In this document: piece after piece, positions 1 to 8,057 of the stretch
How positions within the stretch are numbered: the stretch's first letter is position 1
Layout: the number at the start of each line of letters is the position of its first letter
Assembly (NCBI RefSeq): GCF_003576475.1
Contig: NZ_QWGR01000001.1
Coordinates: 310,001 to 374,000 of the forward strand
Direction: 5' to 3'
DNA from: Maribellus luteus
GTDB taxonomy: Bacteria; Bacteroidota; Bacteroidia; Bacteroidales; Prolixibacteraceae
DNA length: 64,000 nucleotides
Translations under genes and position numbers: made by a program
The notes under the pieces: model-generated
Told to the model about the DNA's origin: nothing
What the model saw: the letters and a program-made list of their open reading frames with translations, nothing else
The model's database searches: none

Positions 1-614
1 TTGGGCACAAACTGATCGATAAAAATGGTTTTGCACAGGCTGGCGAATGGAAAGCCATGGGAAACATCAACCCCGACTGGATGGGCGGAATAAACAACCA
101 GTTCAGCTATAAAAACCTTAGCTTGAGTTTTCTGGTGGATATTCAAAAGGGAGGTGATATTTACTCGTGGGGAAAAGCTTACATGGGACTTTTTGGCACC
201 AGTGCCGAAACCCTGGAAGGAAGGGCCGAGTGGGCTGCCGGAACCGGCGGTTTTATTGAAGAGGGCCGGAGCGAATCAAACGGACAGCCCAATACCATCC
301 CAATCGAACCAACACTGAGATGGTACAATATTTACAACAAACAAATCGGAACTGAGTGGATACAGGATGCCACGAATGTTCGTCTGCGTGAGCTGGTGCT
401 AAGTTACAACATGCCTTCCCGCTTGCTGGCGAAACTGCCCATCGACGATGTGAATTTGTCGCTGGTAGGCCGGAACCTGTTCTTTTTGTACCGTGCGATG
501 GATCATTTCGACCCCGAATCGGGCTACAACAGCGGAAATACCGGTAATGGCATCGAACACTTGTCGTTGCCTTCCACTTCGAGCTATGGTGTAAACCTTA
601 AAATTAATTTTTAA
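1..614 (+). CDS. SusC/RagA-type TonB-dependent receptor, C-terminal part (5' end outside window)
   Basis: This is the last 203 codons of a SusC-like outer-membrane receptor. The open frame runs from base 3 with no start in view. Visible are the late beta-barrel strands and motifs usual for the end of the family: a stretch reading NPDWMGGINNQFSYKNLSLS, then a run on ligand-dependent strands, VRLRELVLSYNMPSRLL, SLVGRNLFFLY, and a final strand ending in phenylalanine (GVNLKINF), the usual C-terminal signal for outer-membrane insertion. In the family, SusC forms the TonB-driven channel that imports glycan fragments captured by SusD. The SusD-like gene follows after 3 bp, so they are one transcript. 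The specific substrate cannot be read from this fragment. Confidence 0.93.
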   Translation, partial: GHKLIDKNGFAQAGEWKAMGNINPDWMGGINNQFSYKNLSLSFLVDIQKGGDIYSWGKAYMGLFGTSAETLEGRAEWAAGTGGFIEEGRSESNGQPNTIPIEPTLRWYNIYNKQIGTEWIQDATNVRLRELVLSYNMPSRLLAKLPIDDVNLSLVGRNLFFLYRAMDHFDPESGYNSGNTGNGIEHLSLPSTSSYGVNLKINF

Positions 615-617
615 CAC

Positions 618-2108
618 ATGAAAGCTATAAAAATAGGATTCTTGCTTGTTGTATTACTGGTGTTTAATACGGCCTGCGACGATGAATTCGAAAAAACAAA
701 TACCAACCCCAACGCAGTAACGAAAATCGATCCGGAGTATTTATTTGCCAACGCTTGTTTGCAGACCATGCGTGGAAATGGGAATAAATACTTACAGTTT
801 CCTTTTGCAACGCAATATGCACACATCTACAGCGGGCAAAACAACAGCATGTTTATCGACCGGTATTACGATAACTTCACTTCACACGAGTACCGGGATG
901 TTTTCGAAGGCTTTTATTACGGGCCAATTCGGCATGTGCAGGAAGTACTCAGGTTGACAAAACCAGGTGGCGACTACGAAAATCCGGTGCGATATGCGAT
1001 GGCGCGTATAATTGCCGTAATGAATTTGGTACAGCTAAGCGATGCTTTTGGAAGTATCCCATACCGTGACGGCGGTTTAGGGCAGGAGGGGAACCTCTAT
1101 CCGGAATACGATTCGGTGGAAACGATTTACAAAGATGCACTTGACGAACTTAAAAATGCAATAACAGTTCTAAACACTGCCAGTTCAGCAGATGGTTTTC
1201 CGGGAGCCGACCCGATTTTCAGCAATAACCTGGAAAATTGGAGGCGCTTTGCCAACTCCCTGCGTCTAAGGTATGCCATGCGGATTCGCTTTGTCACCGA
1301 AGAAAAAAGTTATGCGGAGAACATCATAAAAGAATGTCTTGCTGCACCTCTAATTGAAGAGAACAGCCAGAATGTGGTGAACGAGAACCAGGATTCGGAT
1401 ATTGGTGAATTCCAAAACCCGGTGTATAGCCATTATGATTACTGGAAATGGAAAATGAGTGCGTTTTTTGTTGACCGGCTTAAGCTGCTGAACGATCCGC
1501 GCCTCGAAGTTTTTGTAAAACCCAACACTGCAGGAGAATTTGTAGGTTTGCCAAACGGTTTAAGCAACTCTGCTTTGCCCGATTGGGATCTGAACACCGT
1601 GTCGTCGCCGGCTGATAACCTGGTAGGAAAAGCAGCTCCTTTTTATTTTATGTCGGCAGCAGAAATCTGGTTGCTGAGGGCAGAAGCGGCCCTAGCTGGT
1701 ATTTCGCAGGAGAATGCAAACCAACTGTATCAAACAGGTATCCGGAAATCGCTGGAGCAATGGCAAGTGGATGAAACCATTATCGACACTTACCTGGCTG
1801 AAAATACGAATTCAACACTTAACGGAAGCACCGAACACCGGTTCGAACAAGTTTGTACCCAGGTATGGATTTCGGTTCTTCCCAATGCAATGGAAGGCTG
1901 GAATACCATTCGCCGCACCGGCTATCCGAAAATACAACAACGCGAAGCTCCCGATTTCGATCTGGGCATAACCAACGGAAATTTGCCGGTTCGCCTGCGC
2001 TATCCTTCGTCTGAAGTAAACATAAACCACTCGAACTATCTGAAAGCTCTGGAAATGCAGGGAGAAGACCTGATTACCACAAAGCTCTGGTGGGACGTTA
2101 AAAATTAG
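618..2108 (+). CDS. SusD/RagB-like outer-membrane lipoprotein (SusD-like_2 type)
   Basis: A 496-residue lipoprotein with a signal peptide ending in a lipobox (FNTAC, Cys20), so it should be anchored in the outer membrane and exposed. After the lipobox it reads NTNPNAVTKIDPEYLF, typical of the SusD-like_2 subfamily, followed by the helical TPR-like body (AAEIWLLRAEAAL near residues 345-357). SusD proteins form the lid over the SusC channel and bind the incoming glycan. It starts 3 bp after the SusC stop and is followed after 44 bp by a PKD lipoprotein, matching the SusC-SusD-SusE order of many PULs. The ligand is unknown; the neighbouring GH5 is the only clue. Confidence 0.92.
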   Translation: MKAIKIGFLLVVLLVFNTACDDEFEKTNTNPNAVTKIDPEYLFANACLQTMRGNGNKYLQFPFATQYAHIYSGQNNSMFIDRYYDNFTSHEYRDVFEGFYYGPIRHVQEVLRLTKPGGDYENPVRYAMARIIAVMNLVQLSDAFGSIPYRDGGLGQEGNLYPEYDSVETIYKDALDELKNAITVLNTASSADGFPGADPIFSNNLENWRRFANSLRLRYAMRIRFVTEEKSYAENIIKECLAAPLIEENSQNVVNENQDSDIGEFQNPVYSHYDYWKWKMSAFFVDRLKLLNDPRLEVFVKPNTAGEFVGLPNGLSNSALPDWDLNTVSSPADNLVGKAAPFYFMSAAEIWLLRAEAALAGISQENANQLYQTGIRKSLEQWQVDETIIDTYLAENTNSTLNGSTEHRFEQVCTQVWISVLPNAMEGWNTIRRTGYPKIQQREAPDFDLGITNGNLPVRLRYPSSEVNINHSNYLKALEMQGEDLITTKLWWDVKN

Positions 2109-2152
2109 AAGACTTAACCAATAGATTCAATAAAAACTAAAGATTTAACATT

Positions 2153-3079
2153 ATGAAAAAGATTATTTATTCCTTACTCACAATGTTTGCCGCAGTGGCG
2201 TTAATGATTTCGTGTTCCGAAGACCCGGCTCCGCCCATAGTGGAGATATTTGCCGAAGTAGATCAGAATGACTCGTACACCGTAAACTTCAATACGGTTT
2301 CGGAGAATGCCACTTCTTTTTCGTGGAATTTCGGAGACGATGAAACCGGAAGCGGAGCAACAACCAGTCATACTTATACCATGTCGGGTGACTACACCGT
2401 AACGGTTACAGCCATGGGCGACGGTGGCGAAGCTATGAACAGCAAATCGGTTACCATCGTTGCCTCAATGGAAGAATTGTTGTCAGGAGGGCCCGGGGTT
2501 AATGGTAAAACCTGGGTACTTAGCCGTACTGCCACTCCCGGAATGGACGGAGCAGGTGCTTTTGATGCTTCTTTTCCTACAGGAATTATGCCGGGGACGG
2601 ATAACCTTCTTAATGAAATAGGTCTGGGTGTAGAATACGATAATGAATATACTTTTTACGCCGATGGGAAATATAAAGTAGATAATAAAAATGGAAATAA
2701 CCTGGCTGGATGGGTTTATAGTGCGATGGAGTTAGGAGAAGAAAACTTCGTGACAATTACTCCTGTTGGAGTATTCTCGGTTAAAAATACTCCTTCAACA
2801 AATGCAACATGGACGTTAACTGAAAATACAAACCTCGTTGTTGATGCAGTAGACGAGCTGGGAGAGAACAGCTTCTCACCCAAGACCGTTACTTTCGAAA
2901 ATGCAGATTACCTGACCTTCGCAAACGGTGGTTTTCTGGGAATTCAGGATTATGCAGTTAACGCAATCCTTCGGGATATTTCTCCCAACAGAATGGTTGT
3001 AGCTATTTATTTGCACAGTGTTATTGGGGCACCTACTAAACCATCGAACCTGATAACTCTCAGTTTCGATGCTAAGTAG
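2153..3079 (+). CDS. PKD-domain surface lipoprotein (SusE/F position)
   Basis: 308 residues with a signal peptide and lipobox (LMISC, Cys21). Residues of about 32-103 form a PKD domain: FSWNFGDDETGSG, then HTYTMSGDYTVTVTA, the hallmark WxFGD and YTVTV strands. The remainder (about 110-308) looks like a beta-rich domain, beginning GVNGKTWVLSRTATPG, and is common after PKD domains in Bacteroidota surface glycan-binding proteins. No catalytic motif is visible. Position directly after SusD suggests a surface glycan-binding role, analogous to SusE/SusF. A hairpin follows in the gap before the GH5 gene. Confidence 0.85.
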   Translation: MKKIIYSLLTMFAAVALMISCSEDPAPPIVEIFAEVDQNDSYTVNFNTVSENATSFSWNFGDDETGSGATTSHTYTMSGDYTVTVTAMGDGGEAMNSKSVTIVASMEELLSGGPGVNGKTWVLSRTATPGMDGAGAFDASFPTGIMPGTDNLLNEIGLGVEYDNEYTFYADGKYKVDNKNGNNLAGWVYSAMELGEENFVTITPVGVFSVKNTPSTNATWTLTENTNLVVDAVDELGENSFSPKTVTFENADYLTFANGGFLGIQDYAVNAILRDISPNRMVVAIYLHSVIGAPTKPSNLITLSFDAK

Positions 3080-3103
3080 CTTTATCTGACTTCGACTCTT
3101 AAA

Positions 3104-3130
3104 ACCTGCCGGAGGACAATTTCGGCAGGT
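3104..3130 (+). other. Intergenic hairpin between PKD lipoprotein and GH5 gene
   Basis: An 8-bp perfect stem, ACCTGCCG (3104-3111) with CGGCAGGT (3123-3130), and an 11-nt loop. No run of T follows, so it is not a typical intrinsic terminator. It may set 3' end stability or allow partial read-through to the GH5 gene 31 bp downstream. The loop side contains CCGGAGGACAAT (3109-3120), a 12-mer also found beside the hairpin at 11871. Confidence 0.55.
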
Positions 3131-3160
3131 CATAACTAAATATCAACAAATTAAAAGTAC

Positions 3161-4777
3161 ATGTTTACACGATTCTCTATTATTTTATTTATCGCTTCGG
3201 TTTTGATTTCCTGTAACGATGCACCCAAAGGTGTGATTAGTAAAGGGTTTTTACAGGTAAAAGACCAGCACTTTGAAGATGCAGAAGGCAGACAAGTGTT
3301 GTTGAGCGGTATAAACTTTATCAGCAAAGACTCTGCTGAAAATTACATGCCACCTCAAAACGAAGAAACCTTCCGGCAATTTAAACACTGGGGATTTAAC
3401 TGCATCCGGCTGGGAATTATCTGGGACGGGCTGGAGCCGGAACCGGGGAAATACGACGAAGCGTATCTGCGCGAAATTGATAAGCGAATAGAGTGGGCGA
3501 AGGAAAATGAAATCTACGTTTTCCTGGATATGCACCAGGACCTTTATGGGGCTAAATTCTCGGATGGAGCACCCAGCTGGGCAACACTTTGCGAAAATAA
3601 CCCACACTATACCGGGGATGTATGGAGCGATTCGTACCTGATCAGTCCAGCCGTTCAAACGGCCTTCGATAATTTCTGGAATAATACGCCGGCAGCTGAT
3701 GGTATTGGCTTGCAGGATCATTATGCTAACCTGTGGAAACACATTGCACAGCGCTACGCCAGCAATACTACCGTAATTGGCTACGACATAATGAACGAGC
3801 CTTTTATGGGTTCCGGGGCACAAAACGTTATGCCTTTGTTGCTGGGAGCTTATGCCCGGTTTTTGGTAGAGGAAACCGGACAGGCACCTCCTTCTGCCGA
3901 AGAGTTGGAGCGTATGTGGGGCAGTGAAGCATCGCGTTTAAAAGCGCTGGAGCTTATTTCATCCCGGGAAAAATATGCAAAGGTGGTAGATGCCGTTTAC
4001 GAATTGAGTGCCGCCTTTGAGAAAAACCAGTTGCAGCCTTTTTACCAGAAAGTGGCCAATGCCATTCGGGAAGTAGACACCAACCATATTCTGATGTATA
4101 ACCACAATTATTTTGTAAATACCGGTGTTTCCACTGCTTTGGAAGCTACTACCTTACCCGATGGTACACGCGACCCCAATGTGGCATACGCTGCTCACGG
4201 TTACGACTTGGTGGTAGATACCAAAGAGGTTGAAAACCCAAGTTATGAGCGGGTCGAGTTTATTTTCGACCGCATTGCTGAAAGCGGGAAACGAATGAAT
4301 ATGCCGGTGCTGGTGGGCGAGTGGGGCGCGCTTCATAGCAAGTCGGCCAAAATGGTGGAAACAGCCCAGCACTTGGTGAGTATGATGGAAAAACACAACT
4401 TCAGCAATACTTATTGGGCATACTACCACGACATTGGCGAGTATCCCTATTTTCAGGAGGCCATCGTGCGGCCCTATCCTCAGCAAATTGCAGGTGTTTT
4501 GGATGCGTACAATTACAACTCTGAAACCGGGGAATTTACCTGTTCCTGGAACGAAACCGGAACCGCAAAGGTACCAACCGTTATTTATGTGCCCAACCTG
4601 AAAGCTTTGTCGGAGGAGGATGTGGAAACAGAACCATCGTCGGAGCAGTTTGTGTTCGATTATTTTGAAAACTCGGATGCGGGCCGACTGATCATTTCTC
4701 CCGGAAAGGAGAAAGCCAAACGTCGGTTAAAATTTACACTGAAAACAAATACGGGGGAGGATATTTCTATCAAATAA
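3161..4777 (+). CDS. GH5 lipoprotein, endoglycosylceramidase-like
   Basis: A 538-residue lipoprotein (lipobox LISC, Cys18), likely surface or periplasmic. Residues about 28-460 form a GH5 (clan GH-A) TIM barrel. The acid/base is Glu213 in YDIMNEPF and the nucleophile is Glu387 in VLVGEWGAL. The stretch DMHQDLYGAKFSDGAP (123-138) and the large insertion after the NEPF strand are characteristic of endoglycoceramidases, which cut the oligosaccharide from the ceramide of glycosphingolipids. A C-terminal beta domain (about 460-538) matches the expected extra domain of that group. Related GH5 enzymes act on other beta-glucosides, so ceramide specificity is inference. It ends the PUL; a strong terminator follows. 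Confidence 0.88.
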   Translation: MFTRFSIILFIASVLISCNDAPKGVISKGFLQVKDQHFEDAEGRQVLLSGINFISKDSAENYMPPQNEETFRQFKHWGFNCIRLGIIWDGLEPEPGKYDEAYLREIDKRIEWAKENEIYVFLDMHQDLYGAKFSDGAPSWATLCENNPHYTGDVWSDSYLISPAVQTAFDNFWNNTPAADGIGLQDHYANLWKHIAQRYASNTTVIGYDIMNEPFMGSGAQNVMPLLLGAYARFLVEETGQAPPSAEELERMWGSEASRLKALELISSREKYAKVVDAVYELSAAFEKNQLQPFYQKVANAIREVDTNHILMYNHNYFVNTGVSTALEATTLPDGTRDPNVAYAAHGYDLVVDTKEVENPSYERVEFIFDRIAESGKRMNMPVLVGEWGALHSKSAKMVETAQHLVSMMEKHNFSNTYWAYYHDIGEYPYFQEAIVRPYPQQIAGVLDAYNYNSETGEFTCSWNETGTAKVPTVIYVPNLKALSEEDVETEPSSEQFVFDYFENSDAGRLIISPGKEKAKRRLKFTLKTNTGEDISIK

Positions 4778-4797
4778 TTCCCTGCATAGAAATACGA

Positions 4798-4837
4798 AGA
4801 ATAAATCTGTCTTTTGTTTAAGGCAGATTTATTTTTT
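4798..4837 (+). terminator. Terminator between GH5 gene and convergent LacI gene
   Basis: Stem AATAAATCTG (4800-4809) with CAGATTTATT (4824-4833) followed by TTTTG. The left side is preceded by few A residues in the opposite sense, so it serves mainly the GH5 transcript but could also stop the convergent regulator gene. Confidence 0.8.
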
Positions 4838-4964
4838 GTACATATACAACCGGTTACTTGTTGAAAGATAATTCGGATTGACTCAATCTGGATGAATCGG
4901 TCTTCAATCTTTTTCAATCGATCATTTAGTCCTTTTTGATTGTTGGACATTGATCGTTGCCCGG

Positions 4965-5990
4965 TTATTTGCTTACCGACGATTCCCGGACAATCAACTC
5001 CGTGGGCATTGTGATCGTTTCAAAATAATCAGGAGTTTCTTTTTGATTGATCTGGCGGATAAGCAATTCAGCGGCTTTCTTTCCCATTTCAAAACCGGGT
5101 TGCTTAATGGTGCTAATGGAAGGTGTCACCACTTCGGCAAAAGGTTCATTACTAAACCCAACGATCGCCACTTCCTCCGGTACTTTTATGTTGTTTTCGC
5201 GCAAATAAATAATGGAGCTTAATGCCGTTGTGTCGTTGGCGCAAAAAACGGCATCAGGACGGATCGCTGCATTCATTAATTTGCTGATAGCTTGTGTTCC
5301 GTCTTTCCGTGTCAGGCTATTGTGCAGAATAAATGCATCATCGGGTTGAAGCCCGGCTTCCTGCAAAGCTGTTATATATCCGGCCTGCCTGTTTTGGTAA
5401 ATCCTTAAATTTTGCGGACCACCAATCATGGCAATTCGTTTTCTTCCTTGTTCAATTAAATGGCGCGTGGCCAGGTATCCGCCGCGAAAATCGTCTGCAA
5501 CAATTTTGTACGCATTAATTTCATCCACAACACGGTCGAAAAATACAAGCGGGATCTGTCTTTCCGAAAACAGTTTTAAATGTTCGTACGAACTTGTTCC
5601 CATGGCAATGGAAAGAATTACTCCATCAACACGGTTGGCAAACAGTGAATGAGCAATCTTACTCTCTTTTTCAAAATTATCGTTTGATTGCGATATGCTA
5701 ACCGCAAAGCCCTGTTCGTAGGCAACCTCTTCAATGCCGCTAATAACCGACGAAAAGAAATGCCGGTTGATCAGCGGAACGATCACTCCGATGGTATTGG
5801 TTCGTTTGGTTCTGAAATTGGCAGCCACAACATTGGGGCGGTATCCCATTTCTGCTGCCGCCTTTTTTATTTTATTGCGGGTTGCCTGGCTGATCAGCGG
5901 ATTATCATTAAGTGCTCTGGATACAGTTGATGCTGATATATTCAACGCTTTGGCAATGTCGTGAATGGTTGTTTCCGGTTGGTTGCTCAT
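4965..5990 (-). CDS. LacI-family transcriptional regulator
   Basis: 341 residues. The N-terminus (residues 7-30) is the LacI helix-turn-helix, TTIHDIAKALNISASTVSRA, with the hinge-helix region VVAANFRTKRTNTIG near residue 55. The rest is the periplasmic-binding-protein-like effector domain (VIVPLINRHFFSSVISGIEE; IAMIGGP; DAVFCANDTTAL). The open frame extends to 6047, but those 19 extra codons run through a palindromic operator. The Met at 5990, just before the HTH, is the better start. It is divergent from kduI-kduD and probably represses both itself and kduI, with a hexuronate derivative as effector. It also lies convergent to the GH5 PUL, so control of that locus cannot be excluded. Confidence 0.93.
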   Translation of the reverse strand: MSNQPETTIHDIAKALNISASTVSRALNDNPLISQATRNKIKKAAAEMGYRPNVVAANFRTKRTNTIGVIVPLINRHFFSSVISGIEEVAYEQGFAVSISQSNDNFEKESKIAHSLFANRVDGVILSIAMGTSSYEHLKLFSERQIPLVFFDRVVDEINAYKIVADDFRGGYLATRHLIEQGRKRIAMIGGPQNLRIYQNRQAGYITALQEAGLQPDDAFILHNSLTRKDGTQAISKLMNAAIRPDAVFCANDTTALSSIIYLRENNIKVPEEVAIVGFSNEPFAEVVTPSISTIKQPGFEMGKKAAELLIRQINQKETPDYFETITMPTELIVRESSVSK

Positions 5991-6007
5991 CCTTATTATT
6001 TTGGCGG

Positions 6008-6037
6008 TAAAGTTAAGATTATTTTTCTTCCATGCAA
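6008..6037 (-). promoter_or_regulatory. Promoter of the LacI-type regulator gene
   Basis: On the minus strand a TTG -33 element (6037-6035) is followed after 19 nt by TAACTTTA (6015-6008), one mismatch from the Bacteroidota -7 consensus TAnnTTTG. It lies 17 bp before the chosen start. The -33 box is inside the palindrome at 6032-6047. Confidence 0.5.
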
Positions 6038-6047
6038 TCGATTGCAT
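6032..6047. promoter_or_regulatory. LacI-type operator (16-bp perfect palindrome)
   Basis: ATGCAATCGATTGCAT is perfectly symmetric and has the central CG and TGnAAnCGnTTnCA pattern expected for LacI-family operators. It overlaps the -33 box of the leftward regulator promoter and of the rightward kduI promoter, so a single bound dimer could shut both. Assignment to the adjacent regulator is inference. Confidence 0.75.
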
Positions 6048-6073
6048 TCTTCCGAAAATTATATATACATTTG
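6042..6073 (+). promoter_or_regulatory. kduI-kduD promoter
   Basis: TTG (6042-6044) and TACATTTG (6066-6073) match the Bacteroidota -33/-7 consensus with 21 nt between them. The -33 element lies inside the palindromic operator. The leader to the kduI ATG is about 95 nt. Confidence 0.65.
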
Positions 6074-6177
6074 TAGCTGATTATTTATTCCTTTTTAATT
6101 GAATGATCAGGTTTTCTTTCCTGGTCAAAAATTTAACGGCAGGAAAATAATAAAGCACAGACTTAAAAAGAAAAAAT

Positions 6178-7020
6178 ATGGCAACTATTTATGAAGCGCG
6201 TTATGCTTATCATCCCGAAGACTTTAAATCGTATGATACAGCAAGAATCCGGAAAGAATTTTTAGTGGAAAAACTGATGGAGCCGGGGAATGTTCGTTTG
6301 GTATATTCGTCCATCGAGCGTTACATTGTTGGAGGCGCAGTACCAGTGAACGAACCGCTGCCGCTGGAAACCATCGATTTGTTAAAGGCTGAATATTTCT
6401 GCGAACGAAGGGAAGTAGGCGTAATCAATGTTGCAGGACCCGGAGTAATTGTTGTCGACGGAACAGAGTACAAAATGGATTTCAAAGATGCCTTGTACAT
6501 CGGAAAAGGGAGTAAAGAGGTGATCTTTAAATCGGACAGTGCCGAAAATCCGGCGCACTATTACATCAACTCGGCACCGGCACACAAAGAATTTCCAACC
6601 AAACAGGTGACTTTGGGCGAAGCCAATGTTTTGCATCTTGGTGCATTGGAAACTTCCAACGAAAGAAATATCAACCAGCTGCTCATCAATAGTGTGGTGG
6701 AAACCTGCCAGTTGCAAATGGGAATGACTGAACTCAAAACCGGAAGTGTATGGAATACCATGCCGCCGCATCAGCACAGCCGCCGGAACGAAGTTTATTT
6801 CTACTTTAACGTACCCGAAGGGCAGGCAATTTGTCATTTTATGGGGCAACCCAACGAAACACGCCACATTTGGATGCAAAACGAGCAGGCAGTGATTTCG
6901 CCCGAATGGTCGATTCACTCTGCCGCCGGAACCAGCAATTATATTTTTATCTGGGGAATGGCTGGCGAGAACCTCGATTACAGCGATATGGATGTGATTG
7001 CTCCAACCGATCTTAGGTAA
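6178..7020 (+). CDS. kduI: 5-dehydro-4-deoxy-D-glucuronate isomerase (4-deoxy-L-threo-5-hexosulose-uronate ketol-isomerase)
   Basis: 280 residues, full length for KduI. It isomerises 5-keto-4-deoxyuronate, formed from the unsaturated uronates released by pectin, alginate-like or glycosaminoglycan lyases, to 2,5-diketo-3-deoxygluconate. The cupin metal site is visible as [16 protein letters not shown], giving likely Zn ligands His198, His200, Glu205 and His247 (SIHSAAG). The family signature [15 protein letters not shown] is at the N-terminus. No signal peptide, so cytoplasmic. It is followed after 74 bp by kduD, the next enzyme in the route, and preceded by an operator for the divergent LacI-type regulator. 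Confidence 0.97.
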   Translation: MATIYEARYAYHPEDFKSYDTARIRKEFLVEKLMEPGNVRLVYSSIERYIVGGAVPVNEPLPLETIDLLKAEYFCERREVGVINVAGPGVIVVDGTEYKMDFKDALYIGKGSKEVIFKSDSAENPAHYYINSAPAHKEFPTKQVTLGEANVLHLGALETSNERNINQLLINSVVETCQLQMGMTELKTGSVWNTMPPHQHSRRNEVYFYFNVPEGQAICHFMGQPNETRHIWMQNEQAVISPEWSIHSAAGTSNYIFIWGMAGENLDYSDMDVIAPTDLR

Positions 7021-7038
7021 TTATACATTGAAAAAAGT

Positions 7039-7070
7039 AGCTCGTAACTCACGGCTCATAGCTCACGGCT
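7039..7070. repeat. Short degenerate heptanucleotide repeat in kduI-kduD gap
   Basis: Four and a half 7-bp units of the form nRCTCnY (AGCTCGT, AACTCAC, GGCTCAT, AGCTCAC, GGCT). It resembles in style the larger heptanucleotide array at 35461. Confidence 0.5.
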
Positions 7071-7094
7071 ATTCTTTTAACTTTAAACTAAATT

Positions 7095-7892
7095 ATGATA
7101 CAGGAATTATTTGATTTAAGCGGAAAGGTTGTTTTGATTACCGGAGGAACTCACGGGATTGGAATGGCCATTGGTAAAGTGCTCGGACAAGCAGGAGCAA
7201 AAGTATGTGTGAACGACATTTCGGAAGAAAAACTCGAAAGCTGCAAAGCTGAATATGCAGAAGTGGGAGTGGAGGTTTATACCCTGAAGTTTGATGTTAC
7301 CAGCGAAGAGGAAGTGGATAAAGGCATTTCGAAGATCGAAGCCGAAGTGGGCTCCGTAGATATTCTGGTAAACAACGCAGGAATTATCAAACGTGTTCCA
7401 ATCCTGGATATGCAGGTTTCTGATTACAAACTGGTGCTCGACATCGACCTGGTAGCCCCGCTGATTGTTTCGAAACGTGTGGCACCTAAAATGATCGAAA
7501 AACGTTCGGGGAAGATCATCAATATGTGTTCGATGATGAGTGTTTACGGGCGTAACTCGGTTTCGGCCTATGCTTCGGCAAAAGGCGGATTGAAGCTTTT
7601 AACAGCCAACATGACTTGCGAATGGGCCAAATACAACATTCAGATCAACGGAATTGGGCCTGGCTATATTGCCACTTCGCAAACCGCGCCCATCCGCGAA
7701 GGAGGGCATCCGTTTAACGACCTGGTAATGACCCGCACACCCGCCGGTCGCTGGGGAGAACCCGAAGATATTGGAAACGCTGCATTGTTTCTGGCATCAA
7801 AAGCCAGCGATTTTGTAAACGGACATGTGCTTTATGTTGATGGTGGCATTCTCGCCAACTTCGGCTATGTAAAAGGCGAAAACGATTTATAA
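7095..7892 (+). CDS. kduD: 2-dehydro-3-deoxy-D-gluconate 5-dehydrogenase (KduD-type SDR)
   Basis: 265 residues, classical short-chain dehydrogenase. The cofactor loop is TGGTHGIG (16-23), NNAG is at 93-96, and the catalytic residues are Ser146, Tyr159 and Lys163 (SAYASAKGG). It reduces 2,5-diketo-3-deoxygluconate to 2-keto-3-deoxygluconate, completing the step begun by KduI. The pairing with kduI supports the specific name over a generic SDR. Cytoplasmic. A strong terminator follows 24 bp after the stop, so kduI-kduD is a two-gene operon. No lyase, KDG kinase or aldolase is nearby. Confidence 0.94.
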   Translation: MIQELFDLSGKVVLITGGTHGIGMAIGKVLGQAGAKVCVNDISEEKLESCKAEYAEVGVEVYTLKFDVTSEEEVDKGISKIEAEVGSVDILVNNAGIIKRVPILDMQVSDYKLVLDIDLVAPLIVSKRVAPKMIEKRSGKIINMCSMMSVYGRNSVSAYASAKGGLKLLTANMTCEWAKYNIQINGIGPGYIATSQTAPIREGGHPFNDLVMTRTPAGRWGEPEDIGNAALFLASKASDFVNGHVLYVDGGILANFGYVKGENDL

Positions 7893-7916
7893 TCGTCTGG
7901 GTACAAGTATATTGTT

Positions 7917-7962
7917 AAAAGCCGTTTCTTCATTTTTACGTAATTTGAAGAAACGGCTTTTT
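7917..7962 (+). terminator. Terminator of kduI-kduD operon
   Basis: Stem AAAAGCCGTTTCTTC (7917-7931) with GAAGAAACGGCTTTT (7947-7961), 15 bp perfect, ending in a T-run. Confidence 0.9.
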
Positions 7963-8022
7963 CGATTGGTTTTTCCTTCTCTTTTATCTGCTCCGAATCC
8001 TTCCCTTTTTTCATTTTTTTCC

Positions 8023-8030
8023 TATTTTTG
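8023..8030 (+). promoter_or_regulatory. ffh promoter -7 box
   Basis: TATTTTTG matches TAnnTTTG and lies 27 bp before the ffh ATG. No clear TTTG -33 is present; the upstream DNA is T-rich. The same octamer precedes the PUR-domain gene, nth and the serine hydrolase gene. Confidence 0.55.
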
Positions 8031-8057
8031 CACCTCATTTTCAAAAGAATTAAAAGC

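Noticed and set aside
5991-6047. Longer N-terminus for the LacI regulator
   Set aside because: The extra 19 codons translate the operator palindrome and both -33 boxes; the HTH begins just after the Met at 5990.
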